64,000 bases of DNA from Paractinoplanes ovalisporus (lineage in GTDB: Bacteria > Actinomycetota > Actinomycetes > Mycobacteriales > Micromonosporaceae). Shown here piece by piece: positions 28,432 through 40,847 of this stretch. A program made the translations under genes and the position numbers. The stretch lies in contig NZ_JAENHP010000003.1 of assembly GCF_016834655.1 (NCBI RefSeq), positions 372,001-436,000 on the forward strand. The letters are read 5' to 3'. The notes under the pieces were generated by a model. The model did no database searches. It worked only from the letters and a program-made list of their open reading frames with translations, and was not told the DNA's origin. Numbering within the stretch: position 1 is the first letter of the stretch; every line of letters begins with the position of its first letter.

Positions 28432-28902
28432 TCACGGGGACGCCATGCCGCCGACCAGTGCCTGCCAGGTGATCGGGCCCGAGACGCCGTCGACGGCGAC
28501 GGACGGCACATCCACGCGAACTGCGGTCTGGAACCTGCGGACGGCCTCCTCGGTGCACGGACCGAACACACCGTCGACCGTTCCACATTCGGAGGCGCCA
28601 CCACACAGACTGCGGCACTGGAATTCCTCCTGGACGGCGCGCACCGCGTCGCCCCGGTCACCCCGGCGGACCGTGACGATCAACGCGCGCCACGTCCGGG
28701 GACCAGCGACGCCGTCGGCCAAGAGGCCGTGGGCCCGCTGAAAGCGACGGAGCGCCGACTCGGTTGCGGGGCCGAAGATGCCGTCCACGACCACAGCGCA
28801 GCCTCGAGCCTGGAGCAGATGCTGCAGAGTGGCAACCGGATGATCTCTTCGGCCGCTGATCGTTCGCGGCCACGGCTTCAGCTCGCCCATGGCACGGCCC
28901 AT
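28432..28902 (-). CDS. Protein with two peptidoglycan-binding (PG_binding_1) domains
   Basis: The protein is about 156 residues from ATG 28902; ATG 28890 is possible. Two tandem PGBD-like repeats are seen: VDGIFGPATESALRRFQRAHG with GPRTWRALI, and VDGVFGPCTEEAVRRFQTAV with GPITWQALV. Three Cys sit in or near the second. There is no signal peptide or membrane helix in either start version, which is odd for a wall-binding domain. Its 5' end overlaps the 3' end of the sigma factor gene, implying translational coupling and one transcript. Confidence 0.82.
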   Translation of the reverse strand: MGRAMGELKPWPRTISGRRDHPVATLQHLLQARGCAVVVDGIFGPATESALRRFQRAHGLLADGVAGPRTWRALIVTVRRGDRGDAVRAVQEEFQCRSLCGGASECGTVDGVFGPCTEEAVRRFQTAVRVDVPSVAVDGVSGPITWQALVGGMASP

Positions 28903-29513
28903 CCCTTCTCTGTACCGCCGGACCCGGCCGGGCCGGGTCGCGCGACGTACCGGCGCAGAAGGCACAGAGCCTCGCCGAGCAGGCGGGAGACGTGCATCTG
29001 CGACAGGCCGACCGTCCGCGCGATCTCGGCCTGGGTCACCGCACCGACGTCGGACGCGGCGACACCGAGCTCTGCCGCGATGTCGGTGTCGCCCGGGGCC
29101 CGGCGCAGCCGTTGCGTGAGCATCTCCTCAGCCACGGCCACGGTCGGCCGAAGGTCGAGCAGCGTCCGCGGCGGCCGGACACCCCAGGCCAGGTCGCGGA
29201 AGTAATGCCGGAGGGAACCCAGCATGGTCGGCACGGCATAGGCGACGAACCCGGGCCCGGCGCCGGGCCGGTAACCGTCGATCGCCTGGACCAGGCCCAG
29301 GGCAGCCACCTGCCGCAGGTCCTCGTCGGGCACGCCGCGGAACCGGTATCGCGCGGCAACACGAGCGGCGAGGGGCAACGCGAGTTCGATCGCACGGCGG
29401 CGTACCTCGTCGTGGCCGGACCCGCCGGGCGCCTGCCCGGCCAGCTCGATCAGCAACGCCTCGACGCCGTTCTCGTCGACTGGCTTGTCGGAACGTGTCA
29501 CGACCAGGCTCAT
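28878..29513 (-). CDS. SigB/SigF-type stress sigma factor with internal deletion
   Basis: The protein is 211 residues, shorter than the ~260 usual for this group. ATG 29513 has GAGGGG upstream. Region 2 is intact (FRGVPDEDLRQVAALGLVQA, VPTMLGSLRHYFRDLAWGVR), as is region 3 up to DIAAELGVAASDV. That point is joined directly to VTQAEIARTVGLSQMHVSRL, the DNA-recognition helix of region 4. About 65 residues holding the region 3-4 linker and region 4.1 (normally ...ERRILALRF...) are missing in frame. It may be inactive, or retain core binding and act as a competitor. Confidence 0.82.
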   Translation of the reverse strand: MSLVVTRSDKPVDENGVEALLIELAGQAPGGSGHDEVRRRAIELALPLAARVAARYRFRGVPDEDLRQVAALGLVQAIDGYRPGAGPGFVAYAVPTMLGSLRHYFRDLAWGVRPPRTLLDLRPTVAVAEEMLTQRLRRAPGDTDIAAELGVAASDVGAVTQAEIARTVGLSQMHVSRLLGEALCLLRRYVARPGPAGSGGTEKGWAVPWAS

Positions 29514-29583
29514 GGTGGCACCCCTCGCGTACGTCCACCGATCCGCTCTCGTCCAGCCAAGCGCTGCGGCGCCGCGTGCGACA

Positions 29584-29597
29584 GGGGCGAAAGCCCT
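29584..29597. promoter_or_regulatory. DosR/DevR-type dyad
   Basis: GGGGC-GAAA-GCCCT (three mismatches) lies 70 nt before the sigma factor start on the minus strand. Confidence 0.4.
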
Positions 29598-29611
29598 GAC
29601 GGCACGGCGTC

Positions 29612-29625
29612 GGGACCAACGGCCC
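29612..29625. promoter_or_regulatory. DosR/DevR-type dyad
   Basis: GGGAC-CAAC-GGCCC (one mismatch) ends 60 nt before the universal stress protein start. Confidence 0.6.
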
Positions 29626-29685
29626 TGTCCGCCCACGCCGGTGTGGGCTGTGATGGGAGGAGGAGATCGGTCCGGGGAGGCCGCC

Positions 29686-30594
29686 ATGAGTGATCTCGAC
29701 AAGCTGCGTACGGAACAGGAAGCCCGCCGACCGCACACGTCCGGCGCCGGCGGCACCCGCTACAGCGACATGGTCGACCGCTATCTGAGCATGGCCAGCT
29801 ACAGCCCGGAGCGGACGGCGGGCCCCGCGGCCAAGCCGGTCGCGTCCCGCACCGGGCTGGTCATCGCCGGGGTGGACGACAGCCCGGCGAGCTACATCGC
29901 CGTCGACCATGCGGCCATCGAGGCCCAGCTGCGCGGCTGGGACCTGCGGCTGGTGCACGCTCAGCGCCCGACCGGCCTTCGCGCGTCCGGCCGGGAGGCC
30001 GGCGCACGCCTGATGGAGCGGATGATCGAGCGCGTGCACGCCTGCGCACCCGCGGTCGCGGTCACCAGCCGGCTGGTCACCGGCTCGCCCGCGCCTCTGC
30101 TGCTGGTGGCGGCGCGCGACGCCGGTCTGGTCGTGGTGGGTCACCGGCACGGCACCCCGGGCGCGGTGTTCGGGATCAGCGTCGGTGACCGGGTCGCGGC
30201 CGATCACACCGGGGCCGTGCTGGTGGTGCGGGTGCCCGGCTGGCCGCCGGGACCGGGCGTCGCCGCGCGGCCGGTCGTCGCCGGGGTCGACGGCGACGAC
30301 AGCGAGACCGTGGGGTTCGCCCACCGCGAGGCCCGCCTGCGCGGTAGCGACCTGGTGCTGCTGCACGCGTGCCGCACGCCACGCCCCGACCGGGTCGAGG
30401 CATCGGACGGCGTACGGATGCGCTGGCGTTACGTCGCCGAAGATCCCGCCCAGGCCCTGGTCGAGGCGTCCAGCGGCGCCGCCGCCCTGGTCATCGGCCG
30501 GCGTGGGCCCGGCGGCCTGCCCGCCGGACCGCTCGGCTCGGTGAGCCGCTCCGTGGTCCAGCACGCGCACTGCCCGGTGTTCCTGGTCGGCTGA
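29686..30594 (+). CDS. Tandem universal stress protein with N-terminal extension
   Basis: The protein is 302 residues with a GGGGAGG ribosome-binding site. A ~55-residue polar extension precedes two USP domains. The second has an intact ATP-loop (GRRGPGGLPAGPLGS, i.e. G2xG9xGS). The first has GHRHG instead of GxxG at the start of the loop and is probably degenerate. Rv2623-type tandem USPs are hallmark DosR-regulon proteins that bind ATP and slow growth. It is the first gene of a set with the flavodoxin-like and Zn-ribbon genes. Confidence 0.9.
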   Translation: MSDLDKLRTEQEARRPHTSGAGGTRYSDMVDRYLSMASYSPERTAGPAAKPVASRTGLVIAGVDDSPASYIAVDHAAIEAQLRGWDLRLVHAQRPTGLRASGREAGARLMERMIERVHACAPAVAVTSRLVTGSPAPLLLVAARDAGLVVVGHRHGTPGAVFGISVGDRVAADHTGAVLVVRVPGWPPGPGVAARPVVAGVDGDDSETVGFAHREARLRGSDLVLLHACRTPRPDRVEASDGVRMRWRYVAEDPAQALVEASSGAAALVIGRRGPGGLPAGPLGSVSRSVVQHAHCPVFLVG

Positions 30595-30609
30595 TACCCG
30601 GGAGAGATC

Positions 30610-31134
30610 ATGGATGTGCTGGTGGCGTACGGGACGACCGGCGGCGGCACGGCCGAGATCGCCCAGTGGATCGCCGAGGAGTTGCGCGACGCGGGCCTGC
30701 GGGTGCATCTGACGCCGATACGCGAGGTCGGCGACGTGGCCATCTACGACGCCGTCGTGCTCGGTTCGTCCCTGTACGCGTACGGCTGGCATCTCGACGC
30801 GCGCCGGTTCGTCCAGCGCTTCGCGGGCCGGTTCACCGACCGCCCGGTGTGGCTGTTCAGCAGCGGGCCGCTCGACCGTTCGGCCGACGAGGGCCCGCTG
30901 GATCCGGTCCCGCACGCGGCGGCCGCCCTGCGGGACCTGCCCGCCCGAGAACACGTCACCTTCGGCGGACGGATGACCTCCGAGGCGCACGGCTGGCTGG
31001 GCCATCTCGCCCGGCTGATGGCCCGCGAGGGTCACGCCGGAGACTTCCGCAACCCGGAGAGGGTCCGTGGGTGGGCCCGGGGTGTCGCCGCCGACATCCT
31101 GGCCCGCCGTCGCGAACGTGAGGAGCCGTTGTGA
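30610..31134 (+). CDS. Flavodoxin-domain protein (HemG-like)
   Basis: The protein is 174 residues. MDVLVAYGTTGGGTAEIAQ is a flavodoxin phosphate-binding loop, with VVLGSSLYAYGWHLDARRF and WLFSSGPLD as the other FMN-contact loops. This short form resembles menaquinone-dependent protoporphyrinogen oxidase (HemG). A second copy is at 44315-44827. It lies 15 nt after the USP gene and overlaps the Zn-ribbon gene, so it belongs to the same operon. Confidence 0.88.
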   Translation: MDVLVAYGTTGGGTAEIAQWIAEELRDAGLRVHLTPIREVGDVAIYDAVVLGSSLYAYGWHLDARRFVQRFAGRFTDRPVWLFSSGPLDRSADEGPLDPVPHAAAALRDLPAREHVTFGGRMTSEAHGWLGHLARLMAREGHAGDFRNPERVRGWARGVAADILARRREREEPL

Positions 31135-31457
31135 ATGTGCTCCGGAGGTCGTTGTGCGCGGCCGGGCTCCACTCGGGGCCGTGGTCGCACCCGGGCGCCC
31201 GGTGCGAGAGCACGCGGGTCTGCACCGGATGCGGGAGGAACGACGAGGTCGTCCAGCACACGTGGGGCGCGTTCGCCTACCTCGCGCCCGACCGGTGCGA
31301 GCAGATGCGGCGCTGTACGCGCTGCGGCACCACGCAGACCCGCACCCAGCACGTCTGGGGGCCGTGGCTCTATGCGAACACCGAGTTCGACGCGCCGCAG
31401 ATCCACCGGTGCCGCCGCTGCCACGAGACCGAGAAGACCCGGTACACGCTGCGGTGA
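31131..31457 (+). CDS. Small zinc-ribbon-like protein
   Basis: The protein is 108 residues from a GTG overlapping the flavodoxin stop. It has three CxxC knuckles (VCTGCG, RCTRCG, RCRRCH) plus two more Cys near the N-terminus. Repeated blocks of the form HTWGAF/HVWGPW separate them, so the protein seems to consist of repeated ~35-residue zinc-binding units. There is no enzymatic motif. It may bind nucleic acid or act as a redox-sensitive scaffold. Confidence 0.78.
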   Translation: MNVLRRSLCAAGLHSGPWSHPGARCESTRVCTGCGRNDEVVQHTWGAFAYLAPDRCEQMRRCTRCGTTQTRTQHVWGPWLYANTEFDAPQIHRCRRCHETEKTRYTLR

Positions 31458-31471
31458 GTCCCGCCCGGATC

Positions 31472-31485
31472 GGGTCTTTCGGCCC
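31472..31485. promoter_or_regulatory. DosR/DevR-type dyad
   Basis: GGGTC-TTTC-GGCCC (two mismatches) ends 60 nt before the nitroreductase start. Its flanked reverse complement equals the site at 46547. Confidence 0.6.
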
Positions 31486-31545
31486 TGACCCGGCACCTCG
31501 GCGTCCTGCGACCGTGAGGATCCGAGGACTCCGGAGGTGGTACCG

Positions 31546-32544
31546 ATGACCCAGCCCGCACACGACGTGACCCGCGCCGAGGCGCGCGACGCTCTGGAAC
31601 TGGCGGCCCGGGTCTCGCTCCGGGCCCCGTCGGTGTTCAACAGCCAGCCCTGGAGCTGGCGTCTCGCCGGGGACGTGCTGGAACTGTGGTCCGACCCCAG
31701 CCGCCGGCTCGGTGTCACCGACGCCGAAGGCCGTCTGCTGCTGCTCAGCTGTGGCGGGGCCCTGCACCACGCCCGGGTCGCGCTGGCCGCCGCCGGCTGG
31801 CACGCCGAGGTGCGGCGGTTGCCGGACGACAAGCGCCCGGACCTGCTGGCCCGGATCCGCATCGCCGGCCACGCCGACGCCGACCCCGACGTCCGGGCGC
31901 TGGCCGACGCGATCAGCCGGCGCCGCACCGACCGGCGTGCCTTCGGCGACCGGCCGGTCGACGAGCAGACCCTGATCGTGCTGCGCCGGCTCGTCGAGGC
32001 CGAGGGCGCCTATCTGCACGTGGTGCCGGACGACCGGGTGCCCGAACTGGCGATCTCGGTCGACCTGGCCGCCGACGCCAACTACTTCGACCCGGCCCAC
32101 CGCACCGAACTGACCGCGTGGACCCACCGGCCGGCCTGGACCGGCGACGGCGTGCCGCCGAACACGGCGGTCGAGCCCAGCCTGCGCCGCGTGCCCGCCC
32201 GCAACTTCCTGCCCGACGGCTCGCCCGGACTGCTCGCCGGGGCCGACCACGACGAGGGCGCCGCCTACGTCGTCATTTTCGGCACCACGGACCGGCCGGT
32301 CGATCTGCTGCGCGGCGGCGAGGCCATGTCCGCCCTGCTCCTGCGGGCCACCGTCGAGGGCTTGTCCACCGCGCCGATCAGTGAGGCGGTGGAAGTGGCG
32401 TGGCCCCGCACCCTGCTGGGCCGCATCCTTTCCGGCGTCGGCGAGCCATATCTGATCGTCCGGCTGGGCTACGTCGAGTCGGCCGAAACCGTCCCGCCGT
32501 CCCCCCGGCGTACGCCGGACCAGGTCATCCGCATCGAGGAGTGA
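31546..32544 (+). CDS. Acg-family nitroreductase-like protein
   Basis: The protein is 332 residues. ATG 31546 has CCGGAGG eight nt upstream. The N-terminal SLRAPSVFNSQPWSWRL is the FMN-binding start of the Acg/Rv3131 family. AISRRRTDRRAFGDRPV and GTTDRPVDLLRGGEAMSALL follow, and the C-terminus RLGYVES...PPSPRR is also typical. These proteins derive from nitroreductases but tend to sequester flavin rather than reduce nitro groups. They are classic DosR-regulon members in mycobacteria. Confidence 0.92.
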   Translation: MTQPAHDVTRAEARDALELAARVSLRAPSVFNSQPWSWRLAGDVLELWSDPSRRLGVTDAEGRLLLLSCGGALHHARVALAAAGWHAEVRRLPDDKRPDLLARIRIAGHADADPDVRALADAISRRRTDRRAFGDRPVDEQTLIVLRRLVEAEGAYLHVVPDDRVPELAISVDLAADANYFDPAHRTELTAWTHRPAWTGDGVPPNTAVEPSLRRVPARNFLPDGSPGLLAGADHDEGAAYVVIFGTTDRPVDLLRGGEAMSALLLRATVEGLSTAPISEAVEVAWPRTLLGRILSGVGEPYLIVRLGYVESAETVPPSPRRTPDQVIRIEE

Positions 32545-32549
32545 CGGCG

Positions 32550-34232
32550 TCACCGGGCCGGGGCCTCGCCCCGGCCGTCCAGCCACTTCTCGTAGGCGGC
32601 CACGGCGGTGGGCAACGTCGGGAAGATGCGGTCGGCGCCGATCCGGTCGACCAGGCCGAACGCCTCCAGGTCGACCAGCAGGTCCTGCTTGACCCGGGCC
32701 AGCGCCGGCACGACGCCACGCCGTACGAGGTCCTGACGCAGCTTCTCCACGGCGTCCAGGGCGGTGATGTCGACCTCGACGTTGGCCTCGGTGTTGAGCA
32801 CGAACCAGCGCACCGGCGCGGGCTGCGACTCCAGCGCGGCCAGAGCACGACGGTGGAAGTCGTCCGCGTTGGCGAAGAACAGCGGCGAGTCGTAGCGGTA
32901 GACGACCAGGCCGGGGACGGTGTGCGCCTGGGGATAGTCGTCGACGTCGTGCATGCCGGCCAGCCCGGGGACCAGCCCCTCGACCGCGTCGTGGGGCCGG
33001 GCCACCCGGGTCAGCATCTCGGCCACCGACAGGCCGACCGCGAGCAGGACGCCGTAGAGGATGTCCAGCACCAGCACCCCGCCCATCGCGGCCAGGGCCA
33101 GCGTCAGCTCGCTGCGACGGAAACGGGCGAGGCGCCGGAAGCCCGCCACGTCGATCAGCCGGACGGCGGCGTACACGACGAGCGCGCCGAGCGCCGCCGC
33201 CGGGAACAGCGCCAGCACTGGTCCGAGGAACACCAGGGTCGCGGCCACGGTGACCAGCGTGATCAGCGAGGACAGCTGGGTGCGCCCGCCGGCGGCGTCG
33301 GCCAGGGCGGTCCGGCTGCCGCTGCTGCTGACCGGCAGCCCGCGCAGCAGCCCGGCGCCGAGGTTGGCCACACCGAGCGCGACCAGTTCCTGGTTGGGGT
33401 CGATCCGCTCACCGGTGCGGCCGGCGAACGACCGGGCGGTCAGGATGGTGTCGGTGTATCCCACCAGCAGGACGCCGAGGGCCGGCCAGACCAGGCCGGG
33501 CAGCAGCTCCGGGTCCGGCAGGACGGGAGCTGGGAAACCGGAGGGGATCTCCCCGGCGACTTGGATGCCGTGCTCCTGCAGGCCGGCGAACGCCGTCACG
33601 GCGGTGGCCGCGAGCACGGCCAGCAACGGCCCGGGCGCCTGTGGCACCCAACGTCGCAGGACGAACAGGAAAACGAGCACGGCCGCGGCCAGGACGGTCG
33701 TGGGCAGGTCGGCCGACGCGAGCCCGGCGCCGAAGGAGAACAGCTGGGCGGCGAACGTCTCCCCGTGCACGCCGACCCCGGTGAGTTTGCCGAGCTGGCT
33801 CACCATCATGATCAGGGCGACCCCGGCCAGGTAGCCGACCAGAACGGGCCGTGACAGCAGGTCGGCCACGAAGCCGAGCCGCAGCAACCGGCTCAGCAGG
33901 CACAGCACCCCGACGACGAGAGCCAGGGCGGCGGCCAGCCCGGCGTAGCGGCGCGGATCACCGGCGGCCATCGGGCCGACCACCGCAGCCGTCATGATCG
34001 CGGTGGTCGACTCGGGCCCGGCCGACAGCAACCGCGACGTGCCGAGCAGGGCGTACGCCGCGAGCGCGGGCAGGCTCGCCCACAGACCGGTCACCGGCGG
34101 CAGGCCGGCCAGCGTGGCGTACGCCAGCACCTGAGGCACCAGGTAGGCCGCCACGGTCGCGCCGGCCAGGAGGTCACCACGCCACCACTGTCGCTGATAG
34201 TTGCGCAGGGGTGCGAGCCCGGGCAGCACCAT
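32550..34232 (-). CDS. SulP-family anion transporter with STAS domain
   Basis: The protein is 560 residues. It has about 11-12 membrane helices from residue ~20 to ~410, with the SulP signature ([26 protein letters not shown], read in parts) and [16 protein letters not shown]. The C-terminal STAS domain has [18 protein letters not shown] and [14 protein letters not shown]. It transports sulfate, bicarbonate or dicarboxylates. It is convergent with the nitroreductase gene and divergent from the broken APC permease. A DosR-type dyad 36 nt upstream suggests hypoxic induction. Confidence 0.93.
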   Translation of the reverse strand: MVLPGLAPLRNYQRQWWRGDLLAGATVAAYLVPQVLAYATLAGLPPVTGLWASLPALAAYALLGTSRLLSAGPESTTAIMTAAVVGPMAAGDPRRYAGLAAALALVVGVLCLLSRLLRLGFVADLLSRPVLVGYLAGVALIMMVSQLGKLTGVGVHGETFAAQLFSFGAGLASADLPTTVLAAAVLVFLFVLRRWVPQAPGPLLAVLAATAVTAFAGLQEHGIQVAGEIPSGFPAPVLPDPELLPGLVWPALGVLLVGYTDTILTARSFAGRTGERIDPNQELVALGVANLGAGLLRGLPVSSSGSRTALADAAGGRTQLSSLITLVTVAATLVFLGPVLALFPAAALGALVVYAAVRLIDVAGFRRLARFRRSELTLALAAMGGVLVLDILYGVLLAVGLSVAEMLTRVARPHDAVEGLVPGLAGMHDVDDYPQAHTVPGLVVYRYDSPLFFANADDFHRRALAALESQPAPVRWFVLNTEANVEVDITALDAVEKLRQDLVRRGVVPALARVKQDLLVDLEAFGLVDRIGADRIFPTLPTAVAAYEKWLDGRGEAPAR

Positions 34233-34268
34233 CGCCCCAGACTCGCCCGCGCCCCGTCCGCCCGGACA

Positions 34269-34282
34269 GGGCCGAAGGTCCC
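34269..34282. promoter_or_regulatory. DosR/DevR-type dyad
   Basis: GGGCC-GAAG-GTCCC (one mismatch) lies 36 nt before the SulP start codon. Confidence 0.6.
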
Positions 34283-34308
34283 AGGCCGGACGTTGCGCCC
34301 GCCGGGTC

Positions 34309-34322
34309 GGGACCTCCGGCCC
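34309..34322. promoter_or_regulatory. DosR/DevR-type dyad
   Basis: GGGAC-CTCC-GGCCC (one mismatch) ends 57 nt before the APC-permease remnant start codon. Confidence 0.6.
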
Positions 34323-34379
34323 CTGACCGCCGGCCCCTTGCGCGGCCACGCTGCGAGGAGAGGCGACAGAGGAGACGGC

Positions 34380-35083
34380 ATGACCATCCTGGGCGGGCGC
34401 CGACCCGGTGCGCTGCGCGACTGGCTGATGTCGGACCCGGCGGGCACGGGTGACGGCGAGCCCGCGCCGACGGGCCGGCCCTGGTGGAAAGTGATGTGCC
34501 TGACCGGCGTGGACTACTTCTCCACGCTGGGCTACCAACCTGGCATAGCGGCCCTGGCCGCGGGCGCGCTGTCACCGCTGGCGACTGCGGTGCTCGTGGC
34601 GGTCACGCTGCTCGGCGCCCCGAACGCTTCGTGCGGGACTGCTCGCGCCGCACCCTGCGACTGATCGCGCACGAGCCGGTCACGGGTGACGAGCCGGAAT
34701 ATCACGGCGCGTTGACCAGGACGTCGGCCGACAACGACCTGCCCGGTGACGCCGACGTCACGTTCATCGAGGTCACGATCACCGATCCGTCCGACTTCGA
34801 GGGTGATCTGCTGGTGCACGGCCTGGTGCGGCATCACCGCTACCGGGTGCTGACGCTGCGGAGCCCGGCCGTGCCCAACGCGCTGGCAGCGTTGTTGCTG
34901 AACATCCGGGACCGGACCGGGCACCGTCCGCACATCTACTTCCGCTGGAGCGAGGGCAACCCGGCCCTCAACTACCTGCGCTACCTGTTGTCCGGCCAGG
35001 GCGAACTGGCCCCGGTGACACGGGAGATCCTGCGCCGCCACGAACCCGATCCGGGCGCCCGCCCGCATGTGCACGCGGGCTGA
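34380..35083 (+). pseudogene. APC-type amino-acid permease remnant (large internal deletion)
   Basis: ATG 34380 with GAGGAG upstream begins a normal permease N-terminus ([39 protein letters not shown]). At about 34620 the frame breaks and ends at 34664. In another frame, a cytoplasmic tail follows from ~34624 to 35083: [37 protein letters not shown] and LSGQGELAPVTREILR. Such tails belong to the C-terminus of actinobacterial APC permeases. About 10 membrane helices are missing. A DosR-type dyad with standard spacing remains upstream, so the promoter still looks intact. Confidence 0.8.
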
Positions 35084-35090
35084 CCCGCGG

Positions 35091-35384
35091 TCAGGCGTCC
35101 GCGGAACCCAGGTCGGGCGGGACCGACAGCGGGTTACGGTCGTCGTCGCGGACGGCGAGCCCCTCGACCAGCCGGCGGTACTGCGTCGCGGTTATCTCGC
35201 CGGAGATCAGCTCGGCCACGAGCACACCCTCCAGGGTTCCCGGCTCGCTGCCCGCCACGACGGGCCTGGTCTCGACCCGGACGGGTCTGCGCCGCCGCGC
35301 CTTGACGACCAGGTCGGGCCCGAACAGGCCGGCCAGTATGCAGATCACGCTGATGACCACCACGATCGCCATCGGAGCCAGCAT
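35091..35384 (-). CDS. Small membrane protein with SHOCT-like tail, paralogue 2
   Basis: The protein is 97 residues. ATG 35384 is chosen because GGAGG lies eight nt upstream, the same spacing as in the paralogue at 28116; GTG 35393 is possible. One membrane helix (~3-24) is followed by a basic stretch and a tail TLEGVLVAELISGEIT, ATQYRRLVEGLAVRD, DDRNPLSVPP. The tail aligns along its length with paralogue 1. The helix and linker have diverged. Confidence 0.8.
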   Translation of the reverse strand: MLAPMAIVVVISVICILAGLFGPDLVVKARRRRPVRVETRPVVAGSEPGTLEGVLVAELISGEITATQYRRLVEGLAVRDDDRNPLSVPPDLGSADA

Positions 35385-35433
35385 CTTGAACACCTCCCAG
35401 GCTCATGCTCGACGGCGCCCTCATTGATCGACA

Positions 35434-35447
35434 GGGACCTTCGTCCT
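35434..35447. promoter_or_regulatory. DosR/DevR-type dyad
   Basis: GGGAC-CTTC-GTCCT (one mismatch, flanked by ACA/GT that extend the symmetry) lies 49 nt before paralogue 2 on the minus strand. Confidence 0.6.
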
Positions 35448-35490
35448 GTGCGCCGACGGCCTTGGGCCCGGGCCACGAGGACCACCGCCG

Positions 35491-35504
35491 GCGACCTTCG
35501 GCCC
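35491..35504. promoter_or_regulatory. DosR/DevR-type dyad
   Basis: GCGAC-CTTC-GGCCC (two mismatches) ends 58 nt before the GltD-like gene. Confidence 0.55.
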
Positions 35505-35562
35505 TGCCCGGTGGCCGCACCCCACCTGTTGCATGGAGGTCTACCCCGACGCGGGAGGAGCC

Positions 35563-37196
35563 ATGAGCCGGTCCCCGGACGATCTGACCGCACCGCCCGA
35601 CCTGCGCGCCGACGAGGCCCGGGGCGGGCCCGCACGCAGCCGGCGGCCGGTCTACCTCGATCTGACGCCGCCGTGCAACGCGGGCTGCCCCGCGGGCGAG
35701 AACATCCAGCAGTGGCTGGCCCTGACCCGCTCCGGTGAGCACGAGCGGGCCTGGCGTTGCCTGGTCACGGCCAATCCGCTGCCGGCCGTCCACGGCCGGG
35801 TCTGTTACCACCCGTGCGAAAACGTGTGCAACCGCGCCGACCTCGACAGCCCGGTCTCGATCCACGCGGTGGAACGCTTCCTGGGCGACCTCGCACTCGA
35901 GCGGGGCTGGCGCCTCGACCCGCCGGCGCCGGACACCGGCAAGCGCGTGCTGGTCGTCGGGGCCGGTCCCAGCGGTCTGTCGGCGGCCTACCACCTGGCC
36001 CGGCGCGGGCATCACGTCGTGATCCGGGACGCCGAGGCCGAGCCGGGCGGCATGATGCGCTACGGCATTCCCGCCTACCGGCTGCCGCGCGAGGTGCTGG
36101 CGGCCGAGATCGACCGGATCGCCGCGCTCGGCGTCGAGATCGAGACTTCCCGGCCCGTACGGGATCTGACCGCGGAGCGACGTGACGGCCGGTTCGACGC
36201 CGTCTTCGTCGCGGTGGGCGCCCATCTGTCCAAGCGGGTCGACATCCCCGCCCGCGAGGCCGGCCGGATCGTCGACGCGGTGGGTCTGCTGCATCGGGTC
36301 GCGGCCGGTGAACGGCCCGCCATCGGCCGTCGGGTGGCCGTCTACGGCGGCGGGAACACCGCCATGGACGCGGCCCGGGTCGCCAAGCGGCTGGGCGCCG
36401 AGGAGGCGCTGATCGTCTACCGCCGCACCCGGGCCCAGATGCCCGCGCATACCGAGGAGGCCGGCGAGGCCGAACGGGAGGGCGTCAAAATCAACTGGTT
36501 GCGCACCATCCAGGCATTCGACGGTCCGGAGCTGACCGTGGAGGTCATGGAGCTGGACGACGAGGGCCGGCCGGTGCCCACCGGGCGCACCGAGGTGCTG
36601 GCCGCCGACACCGTCGTGCTCGCCCTCGGCCAGCGCGCGGACACCGCCTTCCTGCAGGACGTCGACGGCATCGAGTTCGCCGCGGGCGGCACCGTCGTGG
36701 TCTCGCCCCAGCTGATGACCGGTTGCCCGGGGGTGTTCGCCGGCGGTGACATGGTGCCCGCCGAACGGACCGTCACGGTCGCCGTCGGCCACGGCCGGAC
36801 CGCGGCCACCCACATCGACGCGTTCCTGCGCCGGCAGACCGCGGCCGGGTCTGTTCCGGCGCCGGTGGCCGGCTTCGCCGACCTGCATCCCTGGTACTTC
36901 GCCGACGCCGGCCGCCGGGTGCAGGCCGAACGCGATCCCCGCACCCGCGCCGGTGATTTCACCGAAGTCGTCGGCGGGCTCGACGCGGCGGCCGCCGGCT
37001 ACGAGGCGGCCCGCTGCCTGTCCTGCGGCACCTGCTTCGAGTGCGACGGCTGCCTCGGCGCGTGCCCGGAGGACGCCGTGATCAAGCTCGGTCCGGGCCT
37101 GCGGTACCGGTTCGACTACGACCGGTGCACCGGCTGCGGCACCTGCTTCGAGCAGTGTCCCGTGCACGCCATCTCGCTGATCCCGGAGGTGACGCC

Positions 37197-37200
<4 letters not shown>
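35563..37200 (+). CDS. GltD-like NAD(P)H flavoprotein with C-terminal 2[4Fe-4S] ferredoxin
   Basis: The protein is 545 residues. The N-terminal Fe-S segment has CNAGCPAGENIQQW and VCYHPCENVCNR. An FAD site (VLVVGAGPSGLSAAYHLA) and an NAD(P) site (VAVYGGGNTAMDAARVAKRLG) follow. The C-terminus carries two ferredoxin clusters: CLSCGTCFECDGCLGACP and CTGCGTCFEQCP. It resembles the glutamate synthase small subunit without a large subunit nearby. The next gene, PFOR, overlaps its stop, so it most likely shuttles electrons between ferredoxin or PFOR and NAD(P)H. That role is inference from context. Confidence 0.9.
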
Positions 37201-40750
<3,550 letters not shown>

Positions 40751-40751
<1 letters not shown>

Positions 40752-40764
40752 GGACTTTGGACCT
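40751..40764. promoter_or_regulatory. DosR/DevR-type dyad
   Basis: GGGAC-TTTG-GACCT (two mismatches) ends 83 nt before the DoxX-like gene, directly after the nifJ stop. Confidence 0.55.
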
Positions 40765-40812
40765 GTGCGACTCAGGCGCTTGGGCTCAGGTGCTGAGCGC
40801 GCCGGTCCGGCA

Positions 40813-40826
40813 GGGTCGAAGGTACG
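40813..40826. promoter_or_regulatory. Weak second dyad before the DoxX-like gene
   Basis: GGGTC-GAAG-GTACG (three mismatches) ends 21 nt before the start codon. It may be an auxiliary site. Confidence 0.3.
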
Positions 40827-40847
40827 AAATCCATTGAGGAGGACACC

